Assembly (NCBI GenBank): GCA_015259105.1
Contig: JABZGZ010000027.1
Coordinates: forward strand, 1-13,698
Reading direction: 5' to 3'
DNA: 13,698 nucleotides
Source: Atopobium sp.
GTDB taxonomy: Bacteria; Actinomycetota; Coriobacteriia; Coriobacteriales; Atopobiaceae
Under the pieces are notes generated by a model. The model searched no databases. It was not told the origin of the DNA and was given only the letters and a program-made list of their open reading frames with translations. Positions 1 to 6,089 of this stretch are shown here, piece after piece (within the stretch, counting starts at the first letter, position 1; each line of letters begins with the position of its first letter). A program made the translations under genes and the position numbers.

Positions 1-2
1 GT

Positions 3-305
3 CTTACACCCTTCCTTTCTATGGCAGTAAATGCTCGTACAAGCTCTGGTGAGCAGCGTACCCAGCAGTACATGATGGGTGGCATGATGACCCTCATGAT
101 GCTCTGGTTTGGTTGGACTGTGCCAGCAGCTGTTCTTCTCTACTACGTCACTTCTGGTATTTGGCAGCTTGCTCAGCAGCAGCTTATTACCAAGCGCATT
201 ATGGAAAAAGAGAAACTTAAGGCTGAGGCTCAGATGGCTAATAAGCCAATCGAGGTTGACGTGGTGAGAAAAGAAAAGAAGCCACGCCCTCACAAAAAGG
301 CCTAA
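3..305 (+). CDS. yidC: YidC/Oxa1 membrane protein insertase, C-terminal part (5' end outside window)
   Basis: This is the C-terminal end of the YidC insertase, which inserts and folds membrane proteins alone or with SecYEG. The reading frame is open to the window edge and the residues before the first Met (LTPFLS) continue the frame, so the Met at 21 is internal rather than a start. Visible are a Met-rich stretch (MMGGMMTLMML), the motif WFGWTVPAAVLLYYVTSG and then QLAQQQL, which match the last two membrane helices of the family. A short lysine-rich tail (KEKKPRPHKKA) follows; such basic tails on YidC contact the ribosome. The next gene, jag, is its usual neighbour in the rpmH-rnpA-yidC-jag cluster near the replication origin. 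Identification is firm; the full length cannot be judged. Confidence 0.93.
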   Translation, partial: LTPFLSMAVNARTSSGEQRTQQYMMGGMMTLMMLWFGWTVPAAVLLYYVTSGIWQLAQQQLITKRIMEKEKLKAEAQMANKPIEVDVVRKEKKPRPHKKA

Positions 306-393
306 GAGCTGGGATTAAGAAAAACAACTTTTGTTTACAGGATTTGTTACAGTAGATTACTAGTTAAACTTTTTATATTGACTGGAGGACGAC

Positions 394-978
394 ATGGAGG
401 ATGAGACTTTCGTTTCTGAGCCAAACGCTCTTAATGAGTCTCCTGTCGTTGATTCACAAGACGAGTTTGCTTCAATTCGAGAGCACTTTGAAGCTGGAAT
501 TCAGCTTACTGATGCTGAGATGAATAAGATTGCTGATACAGCTGTCTTCTATCTAAGAGAGCTTCTCTCGTTCTTTGGCGAGAATAGTTGTGCAATTGAT
601 GAGTACGACGGTGAAGACGGCGAGCTCATTCTTGACGTAACCGGTGGAGATCTTGCAATTCTTATCGGTCGTCACGGTAATACGCTTGAGGCTCTTCAGA
701 TGGTTCTTTCGTCTTTGATGAGCGCTAAGCTTCACTTCCACTATCCAGTATCTGTTGATGTTGAAAGCTATAAGAGCCGTCGTCGCAATAAGCTTCAGGA
801 GATGGCACTCTCTGCTGCTGCTCGTGCTAAGAAGACTGGTAAGGTTTCTCTTGCTCCAATGAGTGGCTATGAGCGTCGTATCATTCACATTGCACTTCGA
901 GATAATCTAGAAGTTACAACACACTCTGAGGGCGATGATCCATACCGTCGCGTTGTTGTTACAGCTATTAACAGCTAA
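394..978 (+). CDS. khpB: RNA-binding protein KhpB/Jag (KH and R3H domains)
   Basis: The 194-residue protein has an acidic N-terminus (about 1-45) in place of the Jag_N domain found in the Firmicutes form. A KH-like domain follows (about 78-125) with the GxxG loop G92-R-H-G95 and the family signature TLEALQ. An R3H domain (about 130-190) carries the R-x3-H pattern in ERRIIHIAL. KhpB proteins bind many RNAs, usually as partner of KhpA, and affect cell elongation and division in Gram-positive bacteria; the target here is unknown. The start is supported by GGAGG at 384-388, five bases before ATG. It lies 88 bases after yidC, so it may be co-transcribed with it, and a strong terminator follows. 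The absence of Jag_N is common outside Firmicutes and is not damage. Confidence 0.93.
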   Translation: MEDETFVSEPNALNESPVVDSQDEFASIREHFEAGIQLTDAEMNKIADTAVFYLRELLSFFGENSCAIDEYDGEDGELILDVTGGDLAILIGRHGNTLEALQMVLSSLMSAKLHFHYPVSVDVESYKSRRRNKLQEMALSAAARAKKTGKVSLAPMSGYERRIIHIALRDNLEVTTHSEGDDPYRRVVVTAINS

Positions 979-1004
979 GATTTCTCAAAAGCTTTACTAA
1001 TTTG

Positions 1005-1035
1005 AAGAGGAAGGTTTACGCCTTCCTCTTTTTTT
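1005..1035 (+). terminator. Rho-independent terminator after jag
   Basis: A perfect 10-bp stem (1005-1014 pairing with 1021-1030) with the six-base loop TTTACG runs straight into a T tract (1029-1035). It lies 27 bases after the jag stop and separates the yidC-jag unit from rsmG-parAB. Confidence 0.93.
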
Positions 1036-1070
1036 GTGACAATTCTTCTTGTAACAAGAAGTTTTGTCAC
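1036..1070. repeat. 35-base near-perfect palindrome upstream of rsmG
   Basis: The outer arms GTGACAA (1036-1042) and TTGTCAC (1064-1070) and the inner arms CTTCTTGT (1045-1052) and ACAAGAAG (1054-1061) are perfect inverted repeats around position 1053. The only interruption is a symmetric TT/TT mismatch. The element begins where the jag terminator T tract ends and stops one base before the rsmG ribosome binding site. It could be a DNA operator for a dimeric repressor or an RNA hairpin affecting translation. There is no T tract after it, so it is not a second terminator. Confidence 0.8.
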
Positions 1071-1075
1071 AGGAG
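1071..1075 (+). promoter_or_regulatory. Ribosome binding site that fixes the rsmG start
   Basis: AGGAG lies five bases before ATG 1081. The alternative in-frame GTG at 1036 has no Shine-Dalgarno and sits in the terminator/palindrome, so ATG 1081 is preferred. Confidence 0.8.
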
Positions 1076-1080
1076 AAGCA

Positions 1081-1839
1081 ATGTCTGAATCAGAGAAGTC
1101 TTTATTCGATTCAAAAGAGAATGTACTTAAGGAACTTCTCCTTACCTATGGAATCGAATCGACTGAGATCCAAAGAAGACAACTCCTCAAGCATATTGAA
1201 TTGCTCATCGAGATTAATAAAAACCTCAATCTCACAAGAATCACTTCAATTGATGATGCACTGGTTCTTCATATTCTTGATTCTTTATTACCACTCAAAG
1301 TATGTAATGAGTTTATATTTGAGACTCAAAACTATATTGATATTGGAACTGGTGGAGGCTTCCCTGGACTGCCTCTTGCAATCATGAGCGATAACAAAAC
1401 ATTGCTTGTTGATTCAATTGGAAAAAAGATCAATGCAGTACAGTCAATGATTGATGAGATTGGTCTTAGTGAGAGAGTCAGAGCCGAGAAGCTTCGTGCA
1501 GAAGAAATTCCAAATGACTATAAGCAGAAGTTTGACTTTGTTACTTTTAGAGCCGTTGCAAAGGCAAATATTCTTTTGGAGTATGCAGAGCCTTTCTTAG
1601 CTCCACAAGGTACCCTCATAGTAATGAAGGCCAACGTTGATGAGATAGAGCTTCAGGACGCCTCTCAGGCAGCCAAAATTTTTGGCTACGAAAATGTTTC
1701 ACGTGAAACATTTGAATTGCCAAACGATCTTGGTCATCGCGAAATTCTTCTTTATAAAAAAGTTGTAAAAAGCAAAATTAAACTACCGAGAAAAACTGGC
1801 ATGGCTAAATCAAATCCGTTTGTTGCAAGAAGAGATTAA
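1081..1839 (+). CDS. rsmG: 16S rRNA (guanine527-N7)-methyltransferase RsmG (GidB)
   Basis: RsmG methylates N7 of G527 in 16S rRNA using S-adenosylmethionine; its loss gives low-level streptomycin resistance in several bacteria. From ATG 1081 the protein is 252 residues. It shows the family signature NLTRI (50-54), the SAM-binding loop DIGTGGGFPGLP (87-98), FRAVA (156-160) and a basic C-terminus with PRKTGMAKSNP (236-246). A GTG start at 1036 would add 15 residues encoded by the palindrome and has no ribosome binding site, so I reject it. Near the 3' end the codons for Asn205 to Thr210 (NVSRET) also form a perfect parS site, so this stretch has two functions. It heads the rsmG-parA-parB unit near the origin. 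Confidence 0.95.
   Translation: MSESEKSLFDSKENVLKELLLTYGIESTEIQRRQLLKHIELLIEINKNLNLTRITSIDDALVLHILDSLLPLKVCNEFIFETQNYIDIGTGGGFPGLPLAIMSDNKTLLVDSIGKKINAVQSMIDEIGLSERVRAEKLRAEEIPNDYKQKFDFVTFRAVAKANILLEYAEPFLAPQGTLIVMKANVDEIELQDASQAAKIFGYENVSRETFELPNDLGHREILLYKKVVKSKIKLPRKTGMAKSNPFVARRD
1695..1710. promoter_or_regulatory. parS: parS site 1, inside rsmG
   Basis: TGTTTCACGTGAAACA is a perfect match to the bacterial parS consensus bound by ParB, and the palindrome extends to 22 bp (1692-1713). It is embedded in coding sequence. ParB loads here and spreads as a CTP-dependent clamp. Confidence 0.95.
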
Positions 1840-1847
1840 TTGTGGAA

Positions 1848-1863
1848 TGTTTCACGTGAAACA
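1848..1863. promoter_or_regulatory. parS: parS site 2, between rsmG and parA
   Basis: This is a second perfect TGTTTCACGTGAAACA, with symmetric flanks extending the palindrome to 22 bp (1845-1866). It lies nine bases after the rsmG stop and 39 bases before the parA start, exactly 153 bp from the first site. Its position could also let ParB affect parAB transcription; that part is inference. Confidence 0.96.
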
Positions 1864-1902
1864 TTCTGTATCATTAAATAAACTTGGTCAAACGGAGGAT
1901 AA

Positions 1903-2703
1903 ATGAGCTACAAAGACCTTTCGAGGGGATTTCAGGATAGAGATCCTAAAGTTCTGGCTGTAATTAATCAAAAAGGCGGAGTTGGAAAATCAACTACCGT
2001 AATTAATCTCGCTGCTGCATTAGGTGAAACAAAGAAAAAAGTTCTCATTATCGATTTTGATCCACAAGGAAATGCGACAAGTGGTTTTGGAATTGATAAA
2101 GAGGAACTTGAAGCTGATATTTATGACGTAATTCTCAATGAAACACCAATTGAAGAGGTATTGCAGCAAACAGTTCAGAAATACGTGACTATTGCACCAG
2201 CAACCATTCAACTTGCCGGTGCTGAAATTGAACTTGTCTCCGTTGAATCAAGAGAAAACATTTTAAAGCAGGCAATTGACCAGGTTAAAGAGTATTTTGA
2301 CTATATTTTGATTGATTGCCCACCATCATTAGGACTTCTAACAATTAACGCCTTAGTTGCAGCAAATAGCATACTTATCCCAATTCAGTGCGAGTATTAC
2401 GCACTAGAAGGCGTTACTAAAATTGTTGAATCAATGAAAATGGTTCAAAAACAGCTTAATCCAGATCTTGAAATTTTTGGCGTAGTAATGACCATGTTTG
2501 ATAGTAGAACTTCCCTATCTAAGCAGGTAGTTAATGAAGTATCTAATTACTTTGGTAACAAGGTATTTAAGACACTTATTCCAAGAAACGTCAAAATTGC
2601 TGAGGCACCAAGTCATGGTTTGCCAGTAACCATGTATGCACGAATAAGTATGGGCGCACTTGCCTATAACAAACTCGCAAAGGAAGTGAATCGTCGTGGT
2701 TAA
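1903..2703 (+). CDS. parA: Chromosome partitioning ATPase ParA (Soj)
   Basis: ParA is the Walker-type ATPase that binds the nucleoid non-specifically and, with ParB at parS, moves newly replicated origins apart; Soj-type proteins also influence DnaA. The 266-residue length is typical for the chromosomal form, which lacks the N-terminal HTH of plasmid ParA. Visible are the deviant Walker A motif KGGVGKST (24-31) with the signature lysine K24, the switch region DFDPQGNAT (51-59) and Walker B ILIDCPPS (135-142). GGAGG at 1894-1898 supports ATG 1903. The gene overlaps parB by eight bases, which implies translational coupling. The upstream parS lies in its leader. Confidence 0.97.
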   Translation: MSYKDLSRGFQDRDPKVLAVINQKGGVGKSTTVINLAAALGETKKKVLIIDFDPQGNATSGFGIDKEELEADIYDVILNETPIEEVLQQTVQKYVTIAPATIQLAGAEIELVSVESRENILKQAIDQVKEYFDYILIDCPPSLGLLTINALVAANSILIPIQCEYYALEGVTKIVESMKMVQKQLNPDLEIFGVVMTMFDSRTSLSKQVVNEVSNYFGNKVFKTLIPRNVKIAEAPSHGLPVTMYARISMGALAYNKLAKEVNRRG

Positions 2704-3556
2704 AAAATCAGGACTTGGTAAAGGCCTTAATTCGCTCTTTAGCGAGGTAGATGCAGAGGTTGGTAATAAAAAAGAAACTACCACGCTGCCTTTGAAAAAG
2801 ATTAAGCCAAACAAAGACCAGCCTCGCAAGCGTTTTGACGAAGCTGAGCTCACTGAACTCAGTGATTCTATTAAGCAAAACGGTATTCTTCAGCCACTTC
2901 TTGTTCGCGAGAAGGGCGACCACTACGAAATTGTTGCTGGTGAGAGACGTTTCCAGGCTGCAAAGCTTGCACAATTAGAGGAAGTTCCTGTCGTAATTAA
3001 GGCAATTTCCGATGAGGAAGTATTTAAATTAGCTCTGATTGAGAATCTACAAAGATCTGACTTAAGCCCAATCGAAGAAGCTCAAGGTTATAAGCAGCTA
3101 ATCAAACAAGAGAACTTAACCCAAGACGACTTAGCCAAGGTTTTGTCAAAGTCTAGGTCAGCAATTACAAATACCCTTCGTCTTCTGGACCTTCCAACAG
3201 AAGTTCAAACTTTGATGGCGGAGGGACGTATTAGTGCTGGACATGCTCGTGCAATTCTTTCTGTAAGCGGAAAAGAAGGAAGAATTAAGCTTGCCCAGAA
3301 AGTAGTTGAAGAGAACTTGTCGGTTCGTCAGACAGAAAATCTTGCTCCACTATTTTCTGTCACAAATGTTGAGAAACCAAAAAGGCAGCCAACTCCACAG
3401 GCATATAAGCGTGCAGCAAGGCAGCTAAGAATTGCTTTGGATACTCCAGTAAAAGTACGAAATATCCGCGGCAAGAATAAGATTGAAATCGAATTCAATG
3501 ATGAGGAAGAACTTGCTGCTCTAGTGGAAAAACTCTCAAACGTTAAAGAAGCATAA
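2696..3556 (+). CDS. parB: Chromosome partitioning protein ParB (Spo0J)
   Basis: ParB binds parS, hydrolyses CTP and spreads as a sliding clamp to build the partition complex, stimulating ParA. The 286-residue protein begins with the LGKGLNSLF motif (7-15) typical of the N-terminal ParA-interacting segment. The ParB/Srx domain includes LQPLLVRE (65-72) and the CTP-binding box GERRFQAAK (82-90), and ENLQRSDLSPIEEA (116-129) is the next conserved box. A helix-turn-helix (about 141-167) follows, and then a C-terminal dimerisation region. Translation starts at GTG 2696, inside the end of parA, with AGGA at 2681-2684 upstream. Both parS sites are within 1 kb. The stop overlaps the start of the next gene (TAATG). 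Confidence 0.97.
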   Translation: MVKKSGLGKGLNSLFSEVDAEVGNKKETTTLPLKKIKPNKDQPRKRFDEAELTELSDSIKQNGILQPLLVREKGDHYEIVAGERRFQAAKLAQLEEVPVVIKAISDEEVFKLALIENLQRSDLSPIEEAQGYKQLIKQENLTQDDLAKVLSKSRSAITNTLRLLDLPTEVQTLMAEGRISAGHARAILSVSGKEGRIKLAQKVVEENLSVRQTENLAPLFSVTNVEKPKRQPTPQAYKRAARQLRIALDTPVKVRNIRGKNKIEIEFNDEEELAALVEKLSNVKEA

Positions 3557-3795
3557 TGAAGATAAAGTTTGCGATTATATCCAGTGTCTCATTACTAGGA
3601 ATAGCTTTTCTCGCTAAACATGCTCTGTTGACTAAAGAGGCACAAAGAAGTTTTCTTCACGCGATGAGAAGATCGAGAAGAGCTCTCGATGCTATTCTTG
3701 ATGACTATTCAGGTAGCGGTAATAGGAAAAGTGCGAGAAACATTCTCTCTCACCAGGCTAGGGTGGAAAGAGAATGGTTAAACGCAATTCAATAG
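3556..3795 (+). CDS. Small single-pass membrane protein of unknown function, coupled to parB
   Basis: I do not recognise this 79-residue protein. Its ATG shares one base with the parB stop (TAATG). Only a weak AAAGAAG precedes it, so translation probably depends on coupling to parB. The N-terminus (about 4-24, FAIISSVSLLGIAFLAKHALL) is one hydrophobic membrane segment. The rest is strongly basic and likely helical (for example RRSRRALDAILDDY at 39-52), with a short SGSG break at 53-56. The shape, a membrane anchor plus basic soluble tail, would suit a protein that touches nucleic acid or an acidic partner at the membrane, but this is only inference. The tight position in the partition operon and clean termination after it argue that it is a real gene. 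Confidence 0.72.
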   Translation: MKIKFAIISSVSLLGIAFLAKHALLTKEAQRSFLHAMRRSRRALDAILDDYSGSGNRKSARNILSHQARVEREWLNAIQ

Positions 3796-3808
3796 AACAT
3801 ACGTTCTA
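3793..3808. promoter_or_regulatory. LexA-like inverted repeat at the end of the parAB unit
   Basis: TAGAAC-ATAC-GTTCTA is a 6-bp inverted repeat. Its core GAACATACGTTC fits the Gram-positive SOS box pattern GAACRNRYGTTC. However, it overlaps the stop codon of the small gene and lies 13 bases before a terminator, so no gene is placed to be repressed by it. It could equally be a small RNA hairpin ahead of the terminator, or chance. Confidence 0.35.
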
Positions 3809-3820
3809 TACATGAACTAA

Positions 3821-3850
3821 AAAGAAGGGGCCCATGAGGACCCCTTCTTT
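3821..3850. terminator. Bidirectional terminator between the parAB unit and rlmN
   Basis: A perfect 10-bp stem, AAAGAAGGGG (3821-3830) with CCCCTTCTTT (3841-3850), encloses a ten-base loop. The A run at 3818-3823 becomes a U tract after the hairpin in the minus-strand transcript of rlmN; on the plus strand the tail is shorter (CTTCTTT). It sits between two convergent units. Confidence 0.88.
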
Positions 3851-3900
3851 GCATTAAAAGCATGAATAATTCTTATATAAGAGCTGTCTCTATAAGCACT

Positions 3901-5019
3901 TTAGCGTGCATTTCTCTTTTGGAAGAGTTGTCCACAAGCCGCATCAATGTCAGATCCACGAGAAAGACGGATGGTTGCTTCAACGCCAACAGAGTTGAGG
4001 CTGTTTACAAACTCCTGTGCGCGGGCAGGGGATGTTGGATGGAACTTAGAGCCCTCAATCTCGTTAAGCTGAATGATGTTAACGTGGCAGAGCGTTCCTC
4101 GACAGAAGTCTCTCAAGGCCCCAAGCTCATTGTCGGAATCGTTAACGCCTTTGATCAGCGCATATTCATACGTTGGACGACGACCGGTCTTATCGACATA
4201 CTCACCCATAATGTCATACAGGTGAATTAGTGAGTATTTACGAACTCCTGGCATGAGGGCGTCTCGCGTCTTTTGCACTGCAGAGTGAAGCGAAACGGCA
4301 AGTGTAAATTGCTCTGGTTCAGAAGCAAAACGCTTAATCATAGGGATAACGCCGCAGGTAGATACTGTAATATGGCGCGCACCAATGCCAGCTCCGTCAG
4401 GGGAGTTGAGGCGTCTCATAGCCGCAAGAGTGGCGTCGTAGTTCATGAAGGGCTCGCCCTGACCCATAAGAACAACGCTGGTAACGCGTGCGTCAAAATC
4501 GTCGCGGACGTGCATAACCTGCTCGTAAATCTCGCTCGCAGAAAGAGAGCGCGTGAGACCAGCAGCGCCTGTTGCACAGAAAGCACAGCCCATGGCGCAG
4601 CCAGCCTGTGTAGAAGCACAGACCGAGAGCTTATTGCCAGTTGGCATGCCAACACACTCAACAGAAGTGCCATCAGGGTAGCGAAGCAGGTATTTACGGC
4701 TTCCGTCTTCAGAGACCTGGCGAACAATCTGCTCAGCGCCAGCAAGTGTTACCTGCTTAGATAGTTCTTCTCGCAGCGTTTTTGGAAGATTACTCATCTG
4801 ATCAAAAGAGGTAGCGCCCTTAGACCAGATCCACTCCTCAATCTGCTTTGCACGGAATTTTGGCTGGCCAAGGGAGGTCACCAGTTCAAGGATTTGTTCT
4901 GATGAAAGGCTTCTGAGGTCAGATTTGGCGGCAGCCTTCTGTGGGCGAGAATCAAACGCGGAGATGTCTGCGCCGTCAGCCGTGGTGTTTGTGCCGTCAA
5001 GAGTATTATTTGATTGCAT
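3901..5019 (-). CDS. rlmN: Dual-specificity 23S rRNA (A2503-C2) / tRNA (A37-C2) methyltransferase RlmN
   Basis: RlmN is a radical-SAM enzyme that methylates C2 of A2503 in 23S rRNA and of A37 in some tRNAs, supporting translational accuracy. The 372-residue protein carries the 4Fe-4S motif C141-x3-C145-x2-C148 (CAMGCAFC). It also has Cys134 seven residues before the first cluster cysteine, as in E. coli (C118/C125), and Glu121 at the position of E. coli E105. The methyl-carrying cysteine is C362 in DIDAACGQL, matching E. coli C355. GQGEP (186-190) and GVNDSDNE (291-298) are further family motifs. About 35 polar N-terminal residues precede the conserved part. GGAGAAGGA just upstream (5025-5033 on the complement) supports ATG 5019. 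It is divergent from ddl. Confidence 0.96.
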   Translation of the reverse strand: MQSNNTLDGTNTTADGADISAFDSRPQKAAAKSDLRSLSSEQILELVTSLGQPKFRAKQIEEWIWSKGATSFDQMSNLPKTLREELSKQVTLAGAEQIVRQVSEDGSRKYLLRYPDGTSVECVGMPTGNKLSVCASTQAGCAMGCAFCATGAAGLTRSLSASEIYEQVMHVRDDFDARVTSVVLMGQGEPFMNYDATLAAMRRLNSPDGAGIGARHITVSTCGVIPMIKRFASEPEQFTLAVSLHSAVQKTRDALMPGVRKYSLIHLYDIMGEYVDKTGRRPTYEYALIKGVNDSDNELGALRDFCRGTLCHVNIIQLNEIEGSKFHPTSPARAQEFVNSLNSVGVEATIRLSRGSDIDAACGQLFQKRNAR

Positions 5020-5036
5020 TTTTGTCCTTCTCCAAC

Positions 5037-5067
5037 TCTTCTAAGCTATCTGCGGTATCTTAGAAGA
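5037..5067. repeat. 31-base imperfect palindrome between rlmN and ddl
   Basis: TCTTCTAAG (5037-5045) and CTTAGAAGA (5059-5067) are perfect 9-bp inverted repeats. Most positions of the 13-base centre also pair, around 5052. It lies in the 99-base space between the divergent rlmN and ddl starts and ends only about 18 bases from the rlmN start codon. It is a candidate shared operator or leader hairpin. No T tract follows on either strand. Confidence 0.7.
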
Positions 5068-5107
5068 AATACGTTTACTAGAGTTTACCCTATGGGAGAC
5101 TTATCTG

Positions 5108-5113
5108 AAGGAG
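5108..5113 (+). promoter_or_regulatory. Ribosome binding site that fixes the ddl start
   Basis: AAGGAG lies five bases before ATG 5119. The upstream in-frame ATGs at 5014 and 5092 have no comparable site, and 5014 would overlap the rlmN start. Confidence 0.8.
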
Positions 5114-5118
5114 CGGAA

Positions 5119-6078
5119 ATGACACGTGAAGAGCTAAAAAAGCTTCATGTAGCAGTTGTTTCAGGTGGCTGGTCAGACGAACATGAGATTGCAATGGAGT
5201 CTGGCAAGCAGTGTGCAGCAGCACTTAAAGAAGCTGGCTTTACCAGTGTTGACCTGCTTGATGTTGCAGAAAAAGACTTTGTAGTTACCCTTGCTCAGGG
5301 CGGTTATGATGTCGTATACGTTGCTATGCACGGTCGTTTTGGTGAGGATGGCTGCATCCAAGGTCTTCTCGAGATTCTGCACATTCCTTACACGTTTTCT
5401 GGCGTCCTCGCGTCTGCTATGGGAACTGAAAAAGAGCTGTCGAAGCTCATGTATAGGCAGGCAGGCGTTCCAACTCCTAAGGGAATTGACGTTGCTGCAG
5501 GTACTGTCTTCACAGATGAACAGGTAGACAAGCTTATTGAGGACCTCGGACTCCCTATGTTTGTAAAGCCTTCTGGCAACGGCTCCAGCTACGGCGTTAC
5601 GCGCGTTACTTCGCGAGAAGAGCTTCCCGCTGCACTTGAACTTGCAGGTGAGCAGGGCGAGCGCATTCTGATTGAAGAGAGTATAGCGGGAACAGAGATT
5701 ACCGTTCCTGTTATTGGTAATGAGAACCCAACTGCTCTCCCAATCGTTGAGATTGTTACGGGCGATGAGTTCTACAGCATTAAGACAAAATATGAGCCCG
5801 CATCCCTGCACCATGTGATTCCAGCTCGTCTTGAGCCTGCAGTATATGCACGTGCTCAGGAGCTAGCTATCAAGGCTCACAATGCACTTGGTTGCCGCGG
5901 CGTTTCTCGTAGCGACTTTATTGTTACGAAGGACGGCGTCCCAGTGGTACTGGAGACAAATACCATTCCTGGTATGACTGCCCGTTCTTTGCTGCCTGAT
6001 TCTGCACGTACCGGCGGCATTGATTTCCCTGAGCTCTGCACTCGCTTTATTGAGTTTGCACTTGAGGATCGCCAGTAG
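5119..6078 (+). CDS. ddl: D-alanine--D-alanine ligase
   Basis: Ddl joins two D-alanines with ATP to make the dipeptide for the peptidoglycan precursor UDP-MurNAc-pentapeptide. The 319-residue ATP-grasp protein has GGWSDEHE (16-23), HGRFGEDGCIQGLLE (71-85), KPSGNGSSYG (150-159) and LETNTIPGMT (278-287). Aligned to E. coli DdlB, the catalytic triad E15/S150/Y216 corresponds to E21, S156 and Y225, and the Mg ligands D257, E270 and N272 to D266, E279 and N281. The omega-loop K224-Y225 is kept, which is the D-Ala-D-Ala type rather than the depsipeptide (VanA-type) enzyme. I chose ATG 5119 for its AAGGAG site. It precedes the dinG-like gene by 11 bases, probably in one operon. Confidence 0.95.
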   Translation: MTREELKKLHVAVVSGGWSDEHEIAMESGKQCAAALKEAGFTSVDLLDVAEKDFVVTLAQGGYDVVYVAMHGRFGEDGCIQGLLEILHIPYTFSGVLASAMGTEKELSKLMYRQAGVPTPKGIDVAAGTVFTDEQVDKLIEDLGLPMFVKPSGNGSSYGVTRVTSREELPAALELAGEQGERILIEESIAGTEITVPVIGNENPTALPIVEIVTGDEFYSIKTKYEPASLHHVIPARLEPAVYARAQELAIKAHNALGCRGVSRSDFIVTKDGVPVVLETNTIPGMTARSLLPDSARTGGIDFPELCTRFIEFALEDRQ

Positions 6079-6089
6079 ATTTGTAGGTT

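Noticed and set aside
306..393. Promoter for jag in the yidC-jag gap (for example TATATT at 374-379)
   Set aside because: No -35 box is correctly spaced, and the implied start would fall within the ribosome binding site, so I could not support a promoter.
1036..1080. GTG start for rsmG at 1036
   Set aside because: It falls directly after the terminator T tract, inside the palindrome and without a Shine-Dalgarno, while ATG 1081 has AGGAG at the right distance.
3929..3937. TTGTCCACA, one mismatch from a DnaA box
   Set aside because: It is a single copy inside rlmN coding sequence with no cluster or AT-rich unwinding element, so it is not evidence of oriC in this window.
4273..4764. Plus-strand open frame of 163 codons
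   Set aside because: It is antisense to the conserved core of rlmN, including its Fe-S motif, and its translation resembles no protein.
5121..5134. CACGTGAA resembling half of parS at the ddl start; another CACGTG near 9410
   Set aside because: The rest of the 16-bp parS palindrome is absent in both places.
5776..5793. Apparent change of the Ddl omega-loop (YSIKTKY instead of YDYxxKY), suggesting D-Ala-D-Lac specificity
   Set aside because: Aligned to E. coli DdlB, the specificity Tyr216 follows Lys215 and both are present here (K224, Y225), so the enzyme looks like an ordinary D-Ala-D-Ala ligase.
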